This document shows positions 27,129-34,693 of a DNA stretch of 64,000 bases, piece by piece. The stretch is from a virus. Made by a program: the position numbers and the translations under genes. The stretch covers positions 46,054-110,053 of IMG/VR virus record IMGVR_UViG_3300037262_000003; one strand, 5' to 3'. The notes under the pieces were generated by a model. That model had not been told where the DNA came from and searched no databases. It was given only the letters and a program-made list of their open reading frames with translations. How positions within the stretch are numbered: position 1 is the stretch's first letter; each line of letters begins with the position of its first letter.

Positions 27129-27153
27129 GCCCATCGTGGCAGGAGGGCACGTA

Positions 27154-27465
27154 ATGCCAGAGCCCTCCTGCCCGCATGGTTACACTAGATCAGATCTCGA
27201 AGCACTGTTCGGTGAAGCCCTACCGAAGTTCAACAAGTGGATGACCGGTCAGACTATGATGATCTGCGAGGCCACCCAGTATCACTACGACCGCAAACAC
27301 GGAGAGTTCTGCGGCCATGCGGAAGGTGACGAGGAGACCTGGCAGTGCGACTACGTGGGCACGGGATACTACGAACCTTCGGAGTGTGCTGACAACCCTC
27401 ACGGTGTGGTGGCTTACGTCTCTGATGTGGTCAGATTCGTCCGGGGCCTGCCCATTCTGGACTAG
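27154..27465 (+). CDS. Small actinophage-type conserved protein
   Basis: 103 residues from ATG at 27154, AGGAGG seven bases upstream; in-frame ATG at 27121 lacks a site. PSCPHGYTRSDLEALFGEA, FNKWMTGQTMMICE, NPHGVVAYVSDVVRFVRGLP is a pattern I associate with conserved phage proteins of actinobacteria. The 3' end overlaps a convergent small gene by four bases. Confidence 0.7.
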   Translation: MPEPSCPHGYTRSDLEALFGEALPKFNKWMTGQTMMICEATQYHYDRKHGEFCGHAEGDEETWQCDYVGTGYYEPSECADNPHGVVAYVSDVVRFVRGLPILD

Positions 27466-27605
27466 CTCGGGTACATGTAATTCCATCTATCGATGGAAAG
27501 TTGTCGGATCTGTCCCTGCAAAGGCTGTAGGGCAACACACTCGATCGTCATATCAGAGACGAGCGCGGATTGTGCGTTGGCCTCTATGATGAGGATCGTA
27601 GTCAT
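27462..27605 (-). CDS. Orphan paralogue of the repeat protein C-terminus, 47 residues
   Basis: ATG at 27605 with GGAG seven bases upstream. The product ends QGQIRQLSIDRWNYMYPS, matching the end of the repeat protein at 19018-20109 (QGNMRQLAFDRWNYMYPSE), with further similarity upstream (NAQSALVSDMTIECVA against NAEASLVSTLTSACVA). It contains no repeats. It is alone on the minus strand inside a plus-strand island. Either a duplicated tail domain or a remnant. Confidence 0.75.
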   Translation of the reverse strand: MTTILIIEANAQSALVSDMTIECVALQPLQGQIRQLSIDRWNYMYPS

Positions 27606-27625
27606 GGTCATGCTCCAAGTTTAGC

Positions 27626-27668
27626 TTGACAGGACACCCCAAGCTGTGTAGGCTTGGGGTGTCTTTTT
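27626..27668 (+). promoter_or_regulatory. Terminator-promoter composite before the surface protein
   Basis: TTGACA at 27626-27631 and TAGGCT at 27649-27654 (spacer 17) overlap a 12-pair terminator hairpin (27633-27663) followed by five Ts. The hairpin ends upstream transcripts while the new transcript starts after most of it. Confidence 0.75.
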
Positions 27669-27689
27669 ATCCAACAAACAGGAGGATAT

Positions 27690-28664
27690 ATGAAGAAGCT
27701 ACTAGCCGCTGTTGGTGTTATCGCCATGTCAGCGGCTCTCGGGCTTAGCGCTGCACCGGCTTTTGCGGACACGTCCAGTAGCATTCCCAGCGCAGGGTGG
27801 ATCAGCACGGAGACTGTGCCCGACTACATTCTTGCCAACGATGGACTGAATGTCACATACACGCCCGGAACGGTGGAGTACTCTGCCACCTGGAATCCCA
27901 GGTTCTCTGCCCAGTGGCAGGATGCGTATCTCGTAACGGGATACTCTCACGGTGCCAACTCGACTGCCCAGGCAGGCTCATACGGCAAGTATGTGTACAA
28001 GATGCCCCTTCGAGTTGACGCAGAATCCCAGTTCACAGGCAGTATGACATACAGCACCAGTTCTGACTTCGACGGCCGGCCGGGCTGGGACATCTGGCTG
28101 TCACCAAGCGGAAGTCAGAATGTTGACACGACTGCCGCGACACTGGAAGCCAACCCCCGTACTGTTGAGGTTCTTCTCCAGCCCGGCACCCTCTCTTATG
28201 AGTCCAACCCAGGTTACGACAGGATCTTTTACGGAGTCGGGTCTCTGTCTGACGTGAATATCGGTGAGTACGTCATCAAGGCCCTTGACTACCTCGGGCT
28301 GGACCCGTCAGAGTATTACTGGGCGGCGATCGACGGCGGCGCTGAGATGACACGGGGATCGTTCACTATGGACAGCTACTCGCTATCAGTCGTAACTGAT
28401 CAGACGGTGGGTTCCAAGACTGTCAAGATCCCCGACTGGGGTGCGACGAAGCCCGCGAGTCACAAGGCTGTCAAGACTTACAAGGCTGTGGTGAAGGCTG
28501 TCAAGAAGGTCACCATCAAGGCAACTCCCGTGGCTGCCACAGTCACTGCCGCACAGCCTTCCTCAGGCATCTCAGGGACAGTCCTAGGACTGTTCGGATT
28601 GGGTGCTCTGCTGGCTGCTGCGACTGGCTTCCTGCTCTGGAGGCGTTCGCGTCGTCGGGGTTGA
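27690..28664 (+). CDS. Secreted, C-terminally membrane-anchored surface protein
   Basis: 324 residues from ATG at 27690 with AGGAGG. Signal peptide: KK, hydrophobic stretch to residue 25, likely cleavage after APAFA. The central 230 residues look like an extracellular beta domain. A Lys-rich stalk (KAVKTYKAVVKAVKKVTIKA) precedes a C-terminal hydrophobic helix (GLFGLGALLAAATGFLLW) and RRSRRRG. No LPXTG sortase signal. This is the design of a Gram-positive surface protein; superinfection exclusion or surface modification is inference. Confidence 0.85.
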   Translation: MKKLLAAVGVIAMSAALGLSAAPAFADTSSSIPSAGWISTETVPDYILANDGLNVTYTPGTVEYSATWNPRFSAQWQDAYLVTGYSHGANSTAQAGSYGKYVYKMPLRVDAESQFTGSMTYSTSSDFDGRPGWDIWLSPSGSQNVDTTAATLEANPRTVEVLLQPGTLSYESNPGYDRIFYGVGSLSDVNIGEYVIKALDYLGLDPSEYYWAAIDGGAEMTRGSFTMDSYSLSVVTDQTVGSKTVKIPDWGATKPASHKAVKTYKAVVKAVKKVTIKATPVAATVTAAQPSSGISGTVLGLFGLGALLAAATGFLLWRRSRRRG

Positions 28665-28689
28665 CGTTCGTTGTCATGCCCTGTAGACT
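28661..28689 (+). promoter_or_regulatory. Promoter TTGACG-N17-TAGACT
   Basis: -35 at 28661-28666 overlaps the TGA stop of the surface protein; -10 at 28684-28689. Drives the small-protein cluster. Confidence 0.75.
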
Positions 28690-28717
28690 TCTCTTACCAA
28701 CGAAAAAGGGAGGCAAG

Positions 28718-28873
28718 ATGGCCGACAAGACAGACGAAAAGATCATTTGCGGGCACACCTGGAAGCAGAAGTACGAGGATGTGTGGCACGTGAACCACAC
28801 GTGCAAGATCAAGATCGTGCCCGGCGTGCCCCACACTGGCTTTCACATCTGTTCATGTGGAAGGGTTGACTAA
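28718..28873 (+). CDS. Small Cys/His protein, 51 residues
   Basis: GGGAGG precedes the ATG. Cys and His positions (ICGHTWKQ, HVNHTCK, GFHICSCGRVD) suggest one zinc site. First of eight tiny genes with overlapping starts and stops, transcribed from the promoter at 28661. Confidence 0.7.
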   Translation: MADKTDEKIICGHTWKQKYEDVWHVNHTCKIKIVPGVPHTGFHICSCGRVD

Positions 28874-29046
28874 TGGCAGCTCACCAGCACGACTACAGGT
28901 ACAGCGGTCCTCACGGGGAGACGACCACAGAGAAGGGCAGAACATGGAACGTCATGTACGCCCGATTCGTGTGCAAGAACCGGGAGACGTTCTGCCCTAA
29001 GCCCGTGATGGACAAGCTCATCCGAAAGACGGAGGTCAAGAAGTGA
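28873..29046 (+). CDS. Small protein, 57 residues
   Basis: TAATG overlap with the previous gene. Contains HQHDYRYSGPHG and FVCKNRETFCPKP; two Cys and three His. Function unknown. Confidence 0.65.
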   Translation: MAAHQHDYRYSGPHGETTTEKGRTWNVMYARFVCKNRETFCPKPVMDKLIRKTEVKK

Positions 29047-29234
29047 AGACCGAGCACAACTGCAAGAAGGCTGGCACATGCTCAAGGGTTGACAAGCCCG
29101 GCAGTCCGTGCAAGAGTCAAGACAAGGTTCCCAGCATGGGAGCCATCCACAAGCCCGATCACGATAACGGGTGCCACGCAGGCTGCTGGCCTGACGCTGG
29201 TGGTCCACCAACTAGTCACCGTAAGAGGCGCTAA
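29043..29234 (+). CDS. Small Cys-rich protein, 63 residues
   Basis: GTG start overlapping TGA, with GGAGG seven bases upstream. CKKAGTCSR, GSPCKSQ and DNGCHAGCWPDAGG give five Cys. Likely zinc-binding; no family recognised. Confidence 0.65.
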   Translation: MKTEHNCKKAGTCSRVDKPGSPCKSQDKVPSMGAIHKPDHDNGCHAGCWPDAGGPPTSHRKRR

Positions 29235-29362
29235 TGAGCTGCCCTGGCGAAGCGCCGGACACACTGGTATGCAATGAGCAAGACACGCACGATCCGCATT
29301 TCTGGCAGGAGCCACATTCGGGCATAACCATGTGGTGTCCGGGTCATACTGAGATCCCATAG
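29234..29362 (+). CDS. Small Cys/His protein, 42 residues
   Basis: TAATG overlap. MSCPGEAPDTLVCNEQDTHD and HSGITMWCPGHTEIP; three Cys and four His in 42 residues. Shares the theme of its neighbours. Confidence 0.6.
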   Translation: MSCPGEAPDTLVCNEQDTHDPHFWQEPHSGITMWCPGHTEIP

Positions 29363-29370
29363 GAGGAACT

Positions 29371-29577
29371 ATGTCAGCACCAAAGCCGCGTTGGGCCAAG
29401 CCCGACGCTCCCAAGTCTGCCAAAAAGTGCCCGCCCCATGACATGAAGGAGGTTCACAAGTCCGTGGGCTTCAAGGGCTGGGGCAAGAACAAGAAGAAGA
29501 TCACAACCAAGTACTTTGAGTGCAAGCGCCCAGGGTGCGACCACGAGGACACCGACGTGACGGAGGTAACAATCTGA
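29371..29577 (+). CDS. Small Lys-rich zinc-ribbon-like protein, 68 residues
   Basis: AGGAGG precedes the ATG. KKCPPHDMKEVHK, then KYFECKRPGCDHEDTDV; four Cys/His candidates arranged like a zinc ribbon. Basic N-terminal half. Confidence 0.7.
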   Translation: MSAPKPRWAKPDAPKSAKKCPPHDMKEVHKSVGFKGWGKNKKKITTKYFECKRPGCDHEDTDVTEVTI

Positions 29578-29777
29578 TGGGACTAGACGACATGGCGAAG
29601 AAGGCCCTCGCAAGCGCCGTACACAACATCAGGAAGGGCGCTAGCAGGCACTACTGCCCGGCCACCAAGGGAAATCACAAGATGGGTCATTCCGATATGG
29701 GCGGGGGCTGGAAGGTTCTCCACTGCACCGAGTGCGGATGGTTCGACCCCAAGAAGCACCAGCACTTCTTGGGGTAG
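29577..29777 (+). CDS. Small Cys/His protein, 66 residues
   Basis: TGATG overlap, GGAGG upstream. HYCPATKGNHKMGHSDMGGG and LHCTECGWFDPKKHQHF. A plausible zinc-ribbon (CPx... CTEC). Confidence 0.65.
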   Translation: MGLDDMAKKALASAVHNIRKGASRHYCPATKGNHKMGHSDMGGGWKVLHCTECGWFDPKKHQHFLG

Positions 29778-29785
29778 GAGACACT

Positions 29786-29944
29786 GTGCCTAGGATCAAC
29801 ACGTGGCACTGCGGCAAGAAGGACGACCACCCTGGGCACCACTACCGCAGGCCGGGAAAGCTTCACGGGCGACCCGCTGTGATCAGGCTGTGGTGCCCAG
29901 GTGGCCCTTTCAAGCCGCAGGGCAAGAATCCCCCGGAGGAGTGA
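29786..29944 (+). CDS. Small His-rich protein, 52 residues
   Basis: GTG start with TAGGAG. TWHCGKKDDHPGHHYRRPGK and LWCPGGPF: two Cys and four His. Basic. Confidence 0.65.
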   Translation: MPRINTWHCGKKDDHPGHHYRRPGKLHGRPAVIRLWCPGGPFKPQGKNPPEE

Positions 29945-29945
29945 C

Positions 29946-30074
29946 ATGGCTGATCTATCGAAGTGTACTTCCAAGAAGTGCGTTCACACCAAAAAGGGCG
30001 GGCACTGCGATAACGCCTGGTGTGGTAACTGGTGGGGGGCTTGCTTTGTACACAACGGGATGATCAAGTCTTGA
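29946..30074 (+). CDS. Small Cys-rich protein, 42 residues
   Basis: GGAGGAG precedes ATG. CTSKKCVHTKKGGHCDNAWC and ACFVHNG: five Cys, two to three His. Its TGA stop forms part of the -35 box of the promoter at 30071. Confidence 0.65.
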   Translation: MADLSKCTSKKCVHTKKGGHCDNAWCGNWWGACFVHNGMIKS

Positions 30075-30099
30075 CACTGGCCACAGCATCTGATAGGAT
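30071..30099 (+). promoter_or_regulatory. Promoter TTGACA-N17-TAGGAT
   Basis: -35 at 30071-30076 contains the TGA stop at 30072; -10 at 30094-30099; ATG six bases later. Confidence 0.78.
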
Positions 30100-30105
30100 A
30101 TAGCC

Positions 30106-30264
30106 ATGATCAAGATTGTCGAAATGTCCGAAGAGGACGCAGCCACCATTAACAAGTTTGCTGGTGGTGGCACCGAAATTGTACAGTACCTGGGAGCGGG
30201 CCAGGCAGCGGCGCATGTAGAACCCATTGAGGAGGGTGATGGCGAAGCCAGGCCCGAAGCCTGA
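30106..30264 (+). CDS. Small leaderless gene, 52 residues
   Basis: The ATG lies exactly six bases after the -10 box TAGGAT (30094-30099), so the transcript should begin at or next to the start codon. Product MIKIVEMSEEDAATINKFAG and an acidic C-terminus; no family recognised. Overlaps the start of the endonuclease gene. Confidence 0.65.
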   Translation: MIKIVEMSEEDAATINKFAGGGTEIVQYLGAGQAAAHVEPIEEGDGEARPEA

Positions 30265-30784
30265 TCCTTCTAAGCCCAACAGCAGGTACAACCCGGCCTC
30301 CCGGCACACACCGGGAGGCTCATCTATCTGTGGGTCCGGGCATGAATGGGTCGAAGGTTCGTATAAGCTACGCGGGGATGGCAAGAAGATTTGCCTGATC
30401 TGCATCGAAGAACGCAAGGGAGACACGTGTAAGGCTGGCCACAGTCGGGAAGAGTTCCAGAACAAGTACGGAGCATGTCGGGCGTGCCAGGCTGAGAAGA
30501 TGGTCGCACGGAGGCTCATGGAGAAGTATGGTTTGACACCTGAGGCACTTGAGGATATGATCAAGGCACAGGACGGACGGTGTGCAGTATGTAGGGAAGA
30601 GTTCGACGCAGAGAAGCACAATGGAATCTGCGTAGATCACGACCACTCGTGCTGCCCCGGAGAAAAGACTTGCGGAAAGTGCGTAAGAGGGATACTATGT
30701 GATTGCTGCAACAAGCTTCTAGGAAACGCTCGTGATAGCGTGGAGATCTTGGAAGCAGCAGTCAAGTATCTGTTGGAGAACTGA
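30239..30784 (+). CDS. Recombination endonuclease VII-like protein
   Basis: 181 residues, GAGGAGGG before ATG. The C-terminal 90 residues (YGLTPEALEDMIKAQDGRCA, CVDHDHSCC, VRGILCDCCNKLLGNARDSV) are the endonuclease VII core: Cys pairs for zinc and the DHDH catalytic site. N-terminal half adds Cys pairs (CLICIEERKGDTC, CRACQ). Could resolve branched DNA or act as a homing endonuclease. Confidence 0.9.
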   Translation: MAKPGPKPDPSKPNSRYNPASRHTPGGSSICGSGHEWVEGSYKLRGDGKKICLICIEERKGDTCKAGHSREEFQNKYGACRACQAEKMVARRLMEKYGLTPEALEDMIKAQDGRCAVCREEFDAEKHNGICVDHDHSCCPGEKTCGKCVRGILCDCCNKLLGNARDSVEILEAAVKYLLEN

Positions 30785-30808
30785 AAAAGCCCCCTCGTAA
30801 GAGGGGGC
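30784..30808 (-). terminator. Terminator of the capsid transcription unit
   Basis: GCCCCCTC/GAGGGGGC eight-pair stem with TTTTT on the minus strand, 39 bases after the capsid stop. Confidence 0.85.
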
Positions 30809-30846
30809 CTTGACAGATGAAGGGATAACCGATACGATCTAATTGG

Positions 30847-31893
30847 TTAGTTCGTTCGGGCGATGACCACAGCCTGGTCTGTTATGAGGCCGAGACCCCA
30901 GATACTATACCAGGCTAGTCCGTGCTCACGGCCGTAGTCAAGGATTCCCGCATCGCGAAGCTCTACAGGGAGTGAGATGGCGTGACCGAACGCGTTGTCA
31001 CCGATGAAGATAGCGTCGTAGTACAGCGCTGTGTTTCCACCAGTAACGCCCGAGTAAGCATTGCTTACAAGGTCGTTCCAGACCTGAGTCGTCTCGATGA
31101 ACACGATATCGTTGATACGCCCGATCTCACCGAGCATGAAATTCCCCGGGGCCGCGTACTTGGTGACTTCGATCCATTCCGGGTCATCACGTAGCTGACG
31201 GCTCTGGTGAGGGTGAACGAATCCTACGTACGAATCCCCTAGCCTCGGGACGTTCTTTGTCGCTAGAGTCTCAGCGACGTCCTTCGTAACCGCAGCGGTC
31301 ATGGCGTAGTTACCCACGGCCAGACCAGTGTAGGTTGATGCAGAGGTACCAGTTGCGCCCGTTGCGGGCACACCGTGGTCGTACGGGCTGAGCGGAGTAC
31401 GAACAGCGCTAGCAAGAGCTGGCTTGTTGTAACCGAACAGCATGGAAGTCGCCTGACGCAGTGTGTCACGAGCTGAACCGTCAAGGTACAGCGCCATGTT
31501 ACGTCCGAGAAGACGAGCAGCGGATGCCATAACGTCATCGAAGGAAGCGTTCAGAAGAAGCTCGGTAACGGCAACGGCAAAGCCCTGCTCAGCTACTGAG
31601 ATGTCGAACTGCGAAGCGGTAAGAGCGACCGGCTCCATACGTACGCCTTCAACAAGCTGTGCCGCAGCAGGCAGGTTGTTGTATCGCATGAAATGGATGG
31701 TCAGACCTGGCTGAACACCAAGCTCTGTCTTCTTTACAGCGAATTGTTCAAAACGAAGCGTGGGCATCGCCATAAACAAAATTTCCTTGCTCCACAGTTC
31801 CTGGACGGCTGGTGTGAGCTGGGAGTTGGCACCGCTATACGCAGACGGGCTACCCGCTAGGAAGCCCGAACCGGTGATTGCTGATCCTGCCAT
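30847..31893 (-). CDS. Major capsid protein, N4-gp56 type
   Basis: 348 residues. LTPAVQELWSKEILFMAMP, HQSRQLRDDPEWIEVTKYA and NFMLGEIGRINDIVFIETTQ are hallmark segments of the N4-gp56 major capsid family. Downstream is a rho-independent terminator, upstream a long intergenic hairpin and the scaffold gene. The HK97-fold assignment follows from the family. Confidence 0.92.
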   Translation of the reverse strand: MAGSAITGSGFLAGSPSAYSGANSQLTPAVQELWSKEILFMAMPTLRFEQFAVKKTELGVQPGLTIHFMRYNNLPAAAQLVEGVRMEPVALTASQFDISVAEQGFAVAVTELLLNASFDDVMASAARLLGRNMALYLDGSARDTLRQATSMLFGYNKPALASAVRTPLSPYDHGVPATGATGTSASTYTGLAVGNYAMTAAVTKDVAETLATKNVPRLGDSYVGFVHPHQSRQLRDDPEWIEVTKYAAPGNFMLGEIGRINDIVFIETTQVWNDLVSNAYSGVTGGNTALYYDAIFIGDNAFGHAISLPVELRDAGILDYGREHGLAWYSIWGLGLITDQAVVIARTN

Positions 31894-31920
31894 CTACGTT
31901 CCTTCTATGTAGGGAGAGGC

Positions 31921-31986
31921 AGCGCCTACAAAGTCTGCCAACACTTCTGAGTTTACAGCAAGTGTTTGTGTTGTTTTGTAGGCGCT
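31921..31986 (-). promoter_or_regulatory. 66-nt hairpin between scaffold and capsid genes
   Basis: Outer AGCGCCTACAAA/TTTGTAGGCGCT (12 pairs) and inner AACACTT/AAGTGTT (7 pairs). No U-tract. Probably an RNA-processing or stabilising element ahead of the capsid gene. Confidence 0.75.
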
Positions 31987-32001
31987 ACCCGTTAGTTACT
32001 A

Positions 32002-32757
32002 TTAGTCGAACAGTCCACGGCCTGAGCCAGTAGGCATGTTTACCTTCTTACGCAGGGCTGCGAACTCCTGCATTGACATCCCACGGATGTCTTCTGCTGA
32101 GAGCTGACGGTCGCCCGGCTGGTCCATAATGGTCACTCCGTTGGTTCCCGATGAGGGAGCCACGCCTGGCATCTGACGCTGCTGGCCCATTCGCGCATTA
32201 CGCGCCGACTCAGCGATAGCAGCACTCTTCTCCTTAAGGATCTGAATGCTGGCCTCTACCTCTTCGGCAGTGTTGCCGTTGATGAAGTCGATAAGCTCAG
32301 GAACGATGTTGGAGTTTTCCTCCGCTGCCCGGCGCTGGATGTAAGCCTCTAGGCGTGCTGCCTCGTTGGCCTTCTCAAGCATCGCCACACGAAGCTCGTT
32401 CTCTGCCTGGATCTGCTCAATGCGTGCATTGAAGTCAGCGTCACGCTTGGCGATAAGATCCTTGGCAGACATCTCTGCCTCTTCCTTGGCACGCTGAGCG
32501 TCCTCCACGGCCTTTAGACGAGACTGCTCGTCCTTCTCTGCCTTCTTACGGAACGCAGACAGCTCCTTGACTTCTGCCTCCATAGCGGCTGCCCGCTCGT
32601 CGGCCTTGCTGATGGTCGGGTAAAGCTTGTCCTTCTCCTGCTGACGGGCCTTCTCGATCATGGCCTGAACGTCTGCCTCGGTGAAGTACTTAGTCTCGCC
32701 CGCTGGCTTAGCAGGAGCGACTGCCGGGTCAGTAACCGGCTCTGCTGGCATAGTCAT
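32002..32757 (-). CDS. Capsid scaffold protein
   Basis: 251 residues from ATG at 32757 (AAAAGGG upstream). Highly charged helical protein; residues about 25-140 form a long coiled coil (EAEVKELSAFRKKAEKDEQS). The C-terminus is short and disordered. Position between portal and capsid, and composition, are typical of scaffolds. No protease motif seen. Confidence 0.85.
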   Translation of the reverse strand: MTMPAEPVTDPAVAPAKPAGETKYFTEADVQAMIEKARQQEKDKLYPTISKADERAAAMEAEVKELSAFRKKAEKDEQSRLKAVEDAQRAKEEAEMSAKDLIAKRDADFNARIEQIQAENELRVAMLEKANEAARLEAYIQRRAAEENSNIVPELIDFINGNTAEEVEASIQILKEKSAAIAESARNARMGQQRQMPGVAPSSGTNGVTIMDQPGDRQLSAEDIRGMSMQEFAALRKKVNMPTGSGRGLFD

Positions 32758-32795
32758 GTTATCCCTTTTCCGAATGAGTTCCACTAATAGAGATT

Positions 32796-34592
32796 CTATC
32801 CTATGGAATCCAACCCTGGTGATTCAGGATTGGAAGCCACCTGACGACGCTGCGGAAGCTTAGTACCGAATGCCTGCGTTACAAGATCAGCCATGAGGTT
32901 AGCCTGTGATCCGTCTACGGCCTGGGCGATGTCACCCATGCCCGGCATCGGAGTCAGCGGGGACTGACCCGTTGGACCGACTGTCGGACCCTTGTCTGTG
33001 GTCTTCTTGGTAGTCGTTCCCGTAGAAGACTTAGACGTGCTCTCAGTATGCTCGCCCGAGTCAACAGGCTGGGCACCGCCGTCTGGCACTACGCCAGTCA
33101 GCATGATGATCGCAGCATCGATCTGAGCGTTGAGGATACGCTGGGCACCAGCCATCTTGGTGTCATCGATCTGCTCCATGAAGAGTTCCTGTAGCTTCTC
33201 ATCAGGGAACTGCTCACCAAGCTTGCGCAGAGCGCCAGCCTTAGACTCAAGGCCGAGCTGTAGCTCAGTCATGATCTCGTTGAGAACGACGAGCTGGTCC
33301 TGTGGCAGCGGCGGCGGGAACATGACTTCGATGTTGTAGATAGCTGGATCGAGAATGTCGATGTACGGAGGCTGACCCTCACGCATGATGCCGTCAGTGC
33401 TCGGATTGTAGACAGCCTGGTCGGGCTCGAAGAACAGCAGAGTCTTCAATGACATCTGGGAGATCTTACGGAAGCCATTGCCGTACTGAGTCTTCTTAAG
33501 ACTGTACTTCAGCATTGTAGGAAAGTACTGGATTGCGAGAGCTACGCCCGAGGTATTAGAGATCTGCTGCTCAGCTCCCATGGCATTCTGGGGCACACCC
33601 ATTAGCTCATGCATCCAGAGCTTGAGCATCTGCATGAACTCTATGGCAGGAGCAAGACCATCCGCACCACCAGTAAGGTTCTCTACACGAGCGTCCTTCT
33701 GCGGCAGAGCCCAGACCTTGTTGGCACCCATCTCAAGGTTGGCTGCCTTAGCTCCGGTGATGATGGTGATAGGTGCGACGTGGTAGTTGATGATGTCAAG
33801 GATGTCTGTGGCTAGTTCGTTGAACGTACGGTTTAGCGGAATGATGTCCTGTACGTCTGAAAGACCCCACGGGGATGCAGCCACGGGCTTGTTAGCGATA
33901 TGCACAATAGGAATGAAGCCAAGCGGGTTCGGACGGCGATCGATGAGTTCGTCATTAACGTATTCCTCAATGTACTGGTCAGTTAGTATTTCTACGTAGG
34001 TGTTAACCATACGTGTGCCCTCCGGGGCAGTACTCCAAAAGCGGTACTTGAGCTTGAACCGGATCATGCGATCCTTGTCATGCGGGTGCCACTCGGGATA
34101 GCAGAATGAGGGGTTGATCGGTAGGATACGGACGCGGCCCGGCTCTATCTCACCTGTCGCCACGTTCTCGTACTCGGGCTCGTATGCGATCTTGACGAAG
34201 ACGTCACCATAGACAGATCCTAGGTTTCCCATGCCCCATAGGAGATCGTCCTTGCGGTTGTCCTGATTCCAGATTCTCTCAAGCAATGCAGGAGTGATGT
34301 GGGTAAACTCAGGATCGACCTGGAACATCACGCTCTTGCCGAAGGTGAAGTTAGTCAGATAGTCAGAGAACGCTGCTACGTAATTCGCTGTGATCTGAGG
34401 CTCACCAGGAGCACGACGGTAGGCCCAGTGGTGACCTAGATAGAACGCTGCCGCGTTAGAGTAACGAGTCAGTCTCGGGCCGTGAACTTCAAATTCTTCA
34501 TCGCTCAGCTCGATAAGGCCGAGTGGGGACACACTGATGGTAAGGTCAGTGCCCGCTGCCCTCATGGACGGGCTAATGAAATCCAGTGCCAC
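32796..34592 (-). CDS. Portal protein
   Basis: 598 residues from GTG at 34592 with AGGAGATACT upstream. Core segments: YGDVFVKIAYEPE, IVHIANKPVAASPWGLSDVQ, IPLNRTFNELATDILDIINY, NAMGAEQQISNTSGVALAIQ. These are portal features (stem helices and tunnel loop). The C-terminal 90 residues are Ser/Thr/Gly-rich and disordered. Confidence 0.88.
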   Translation of the reverse strand: MALDFISPSMRAAGTDLTISVSPLGLIELSDEEFEVHGPRLTRYSNAAAFYLGHHWAYRRAPGEPQITANYVAAFSDYLTNFTFGKSVMFQVDPEFTHITPALLERIWNQDNRKDDLLWGMGNLGSVYGDVFVKIAYEPEYENVATGEIEPGRVRILPINPSFCYPEWHPHDKDRMIRFKLKYRFWSTAPEGTRMVNTYVEILTDQYIEEYVNDELIDRRPNPLGFIPIVHIANKPVAASPWGLSDVQDIIPLNRTFNELATDILDIINYHVAPITIITGAKAANLEMGANKVWALPQKDARVENLTGGADGLAPAIEFMQMLKLWMHELMGVPQNAMGAEQQISNTSGVALAIQYFPTMLKYSLKKTQYGNGFRKISQMSLKTLLFFEPDQAVYNPSTDGIMREGQPPYIDILDPAIYNIEVMFPPPLPQDQLVVLNEIMTELQLGLESKAGALRKLGEQFPDEKLQELFMEQIDDTKMAGAQRILNAQIDAAIIMLTGVVPDGGAQPVDSGEHTESTSKSSTGTTTKKTTDKGPTVGPTGQSPLTPMPGMGDIAQAVDGSQANLMADLVTQAFGTKLPQRRQVASNPESPGLDSIG

Positions 34593-34636
34593 AGTATCTC
34601 CTAATGATGTCTCAGTTAAGTATAACCGTACCACCC

Positions 34637-34665
34637 TTGACTTCTCGACTAGGGTAGGGTAGAGT
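34637..34665 (+). promoter_or_regulatory. Promoter TTGACT-N17-TAGAGT for DUF2637 gene
   Basis: -35 at 34637-34642, -10 at 34660-34665; predicted start about 34672, leaving a short leader with AAGGAGG before the TTG start. Confidence 0.72.
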
Positions 34666-34693
34666 CATGACCACAACGAACAAGGAGGAACAT

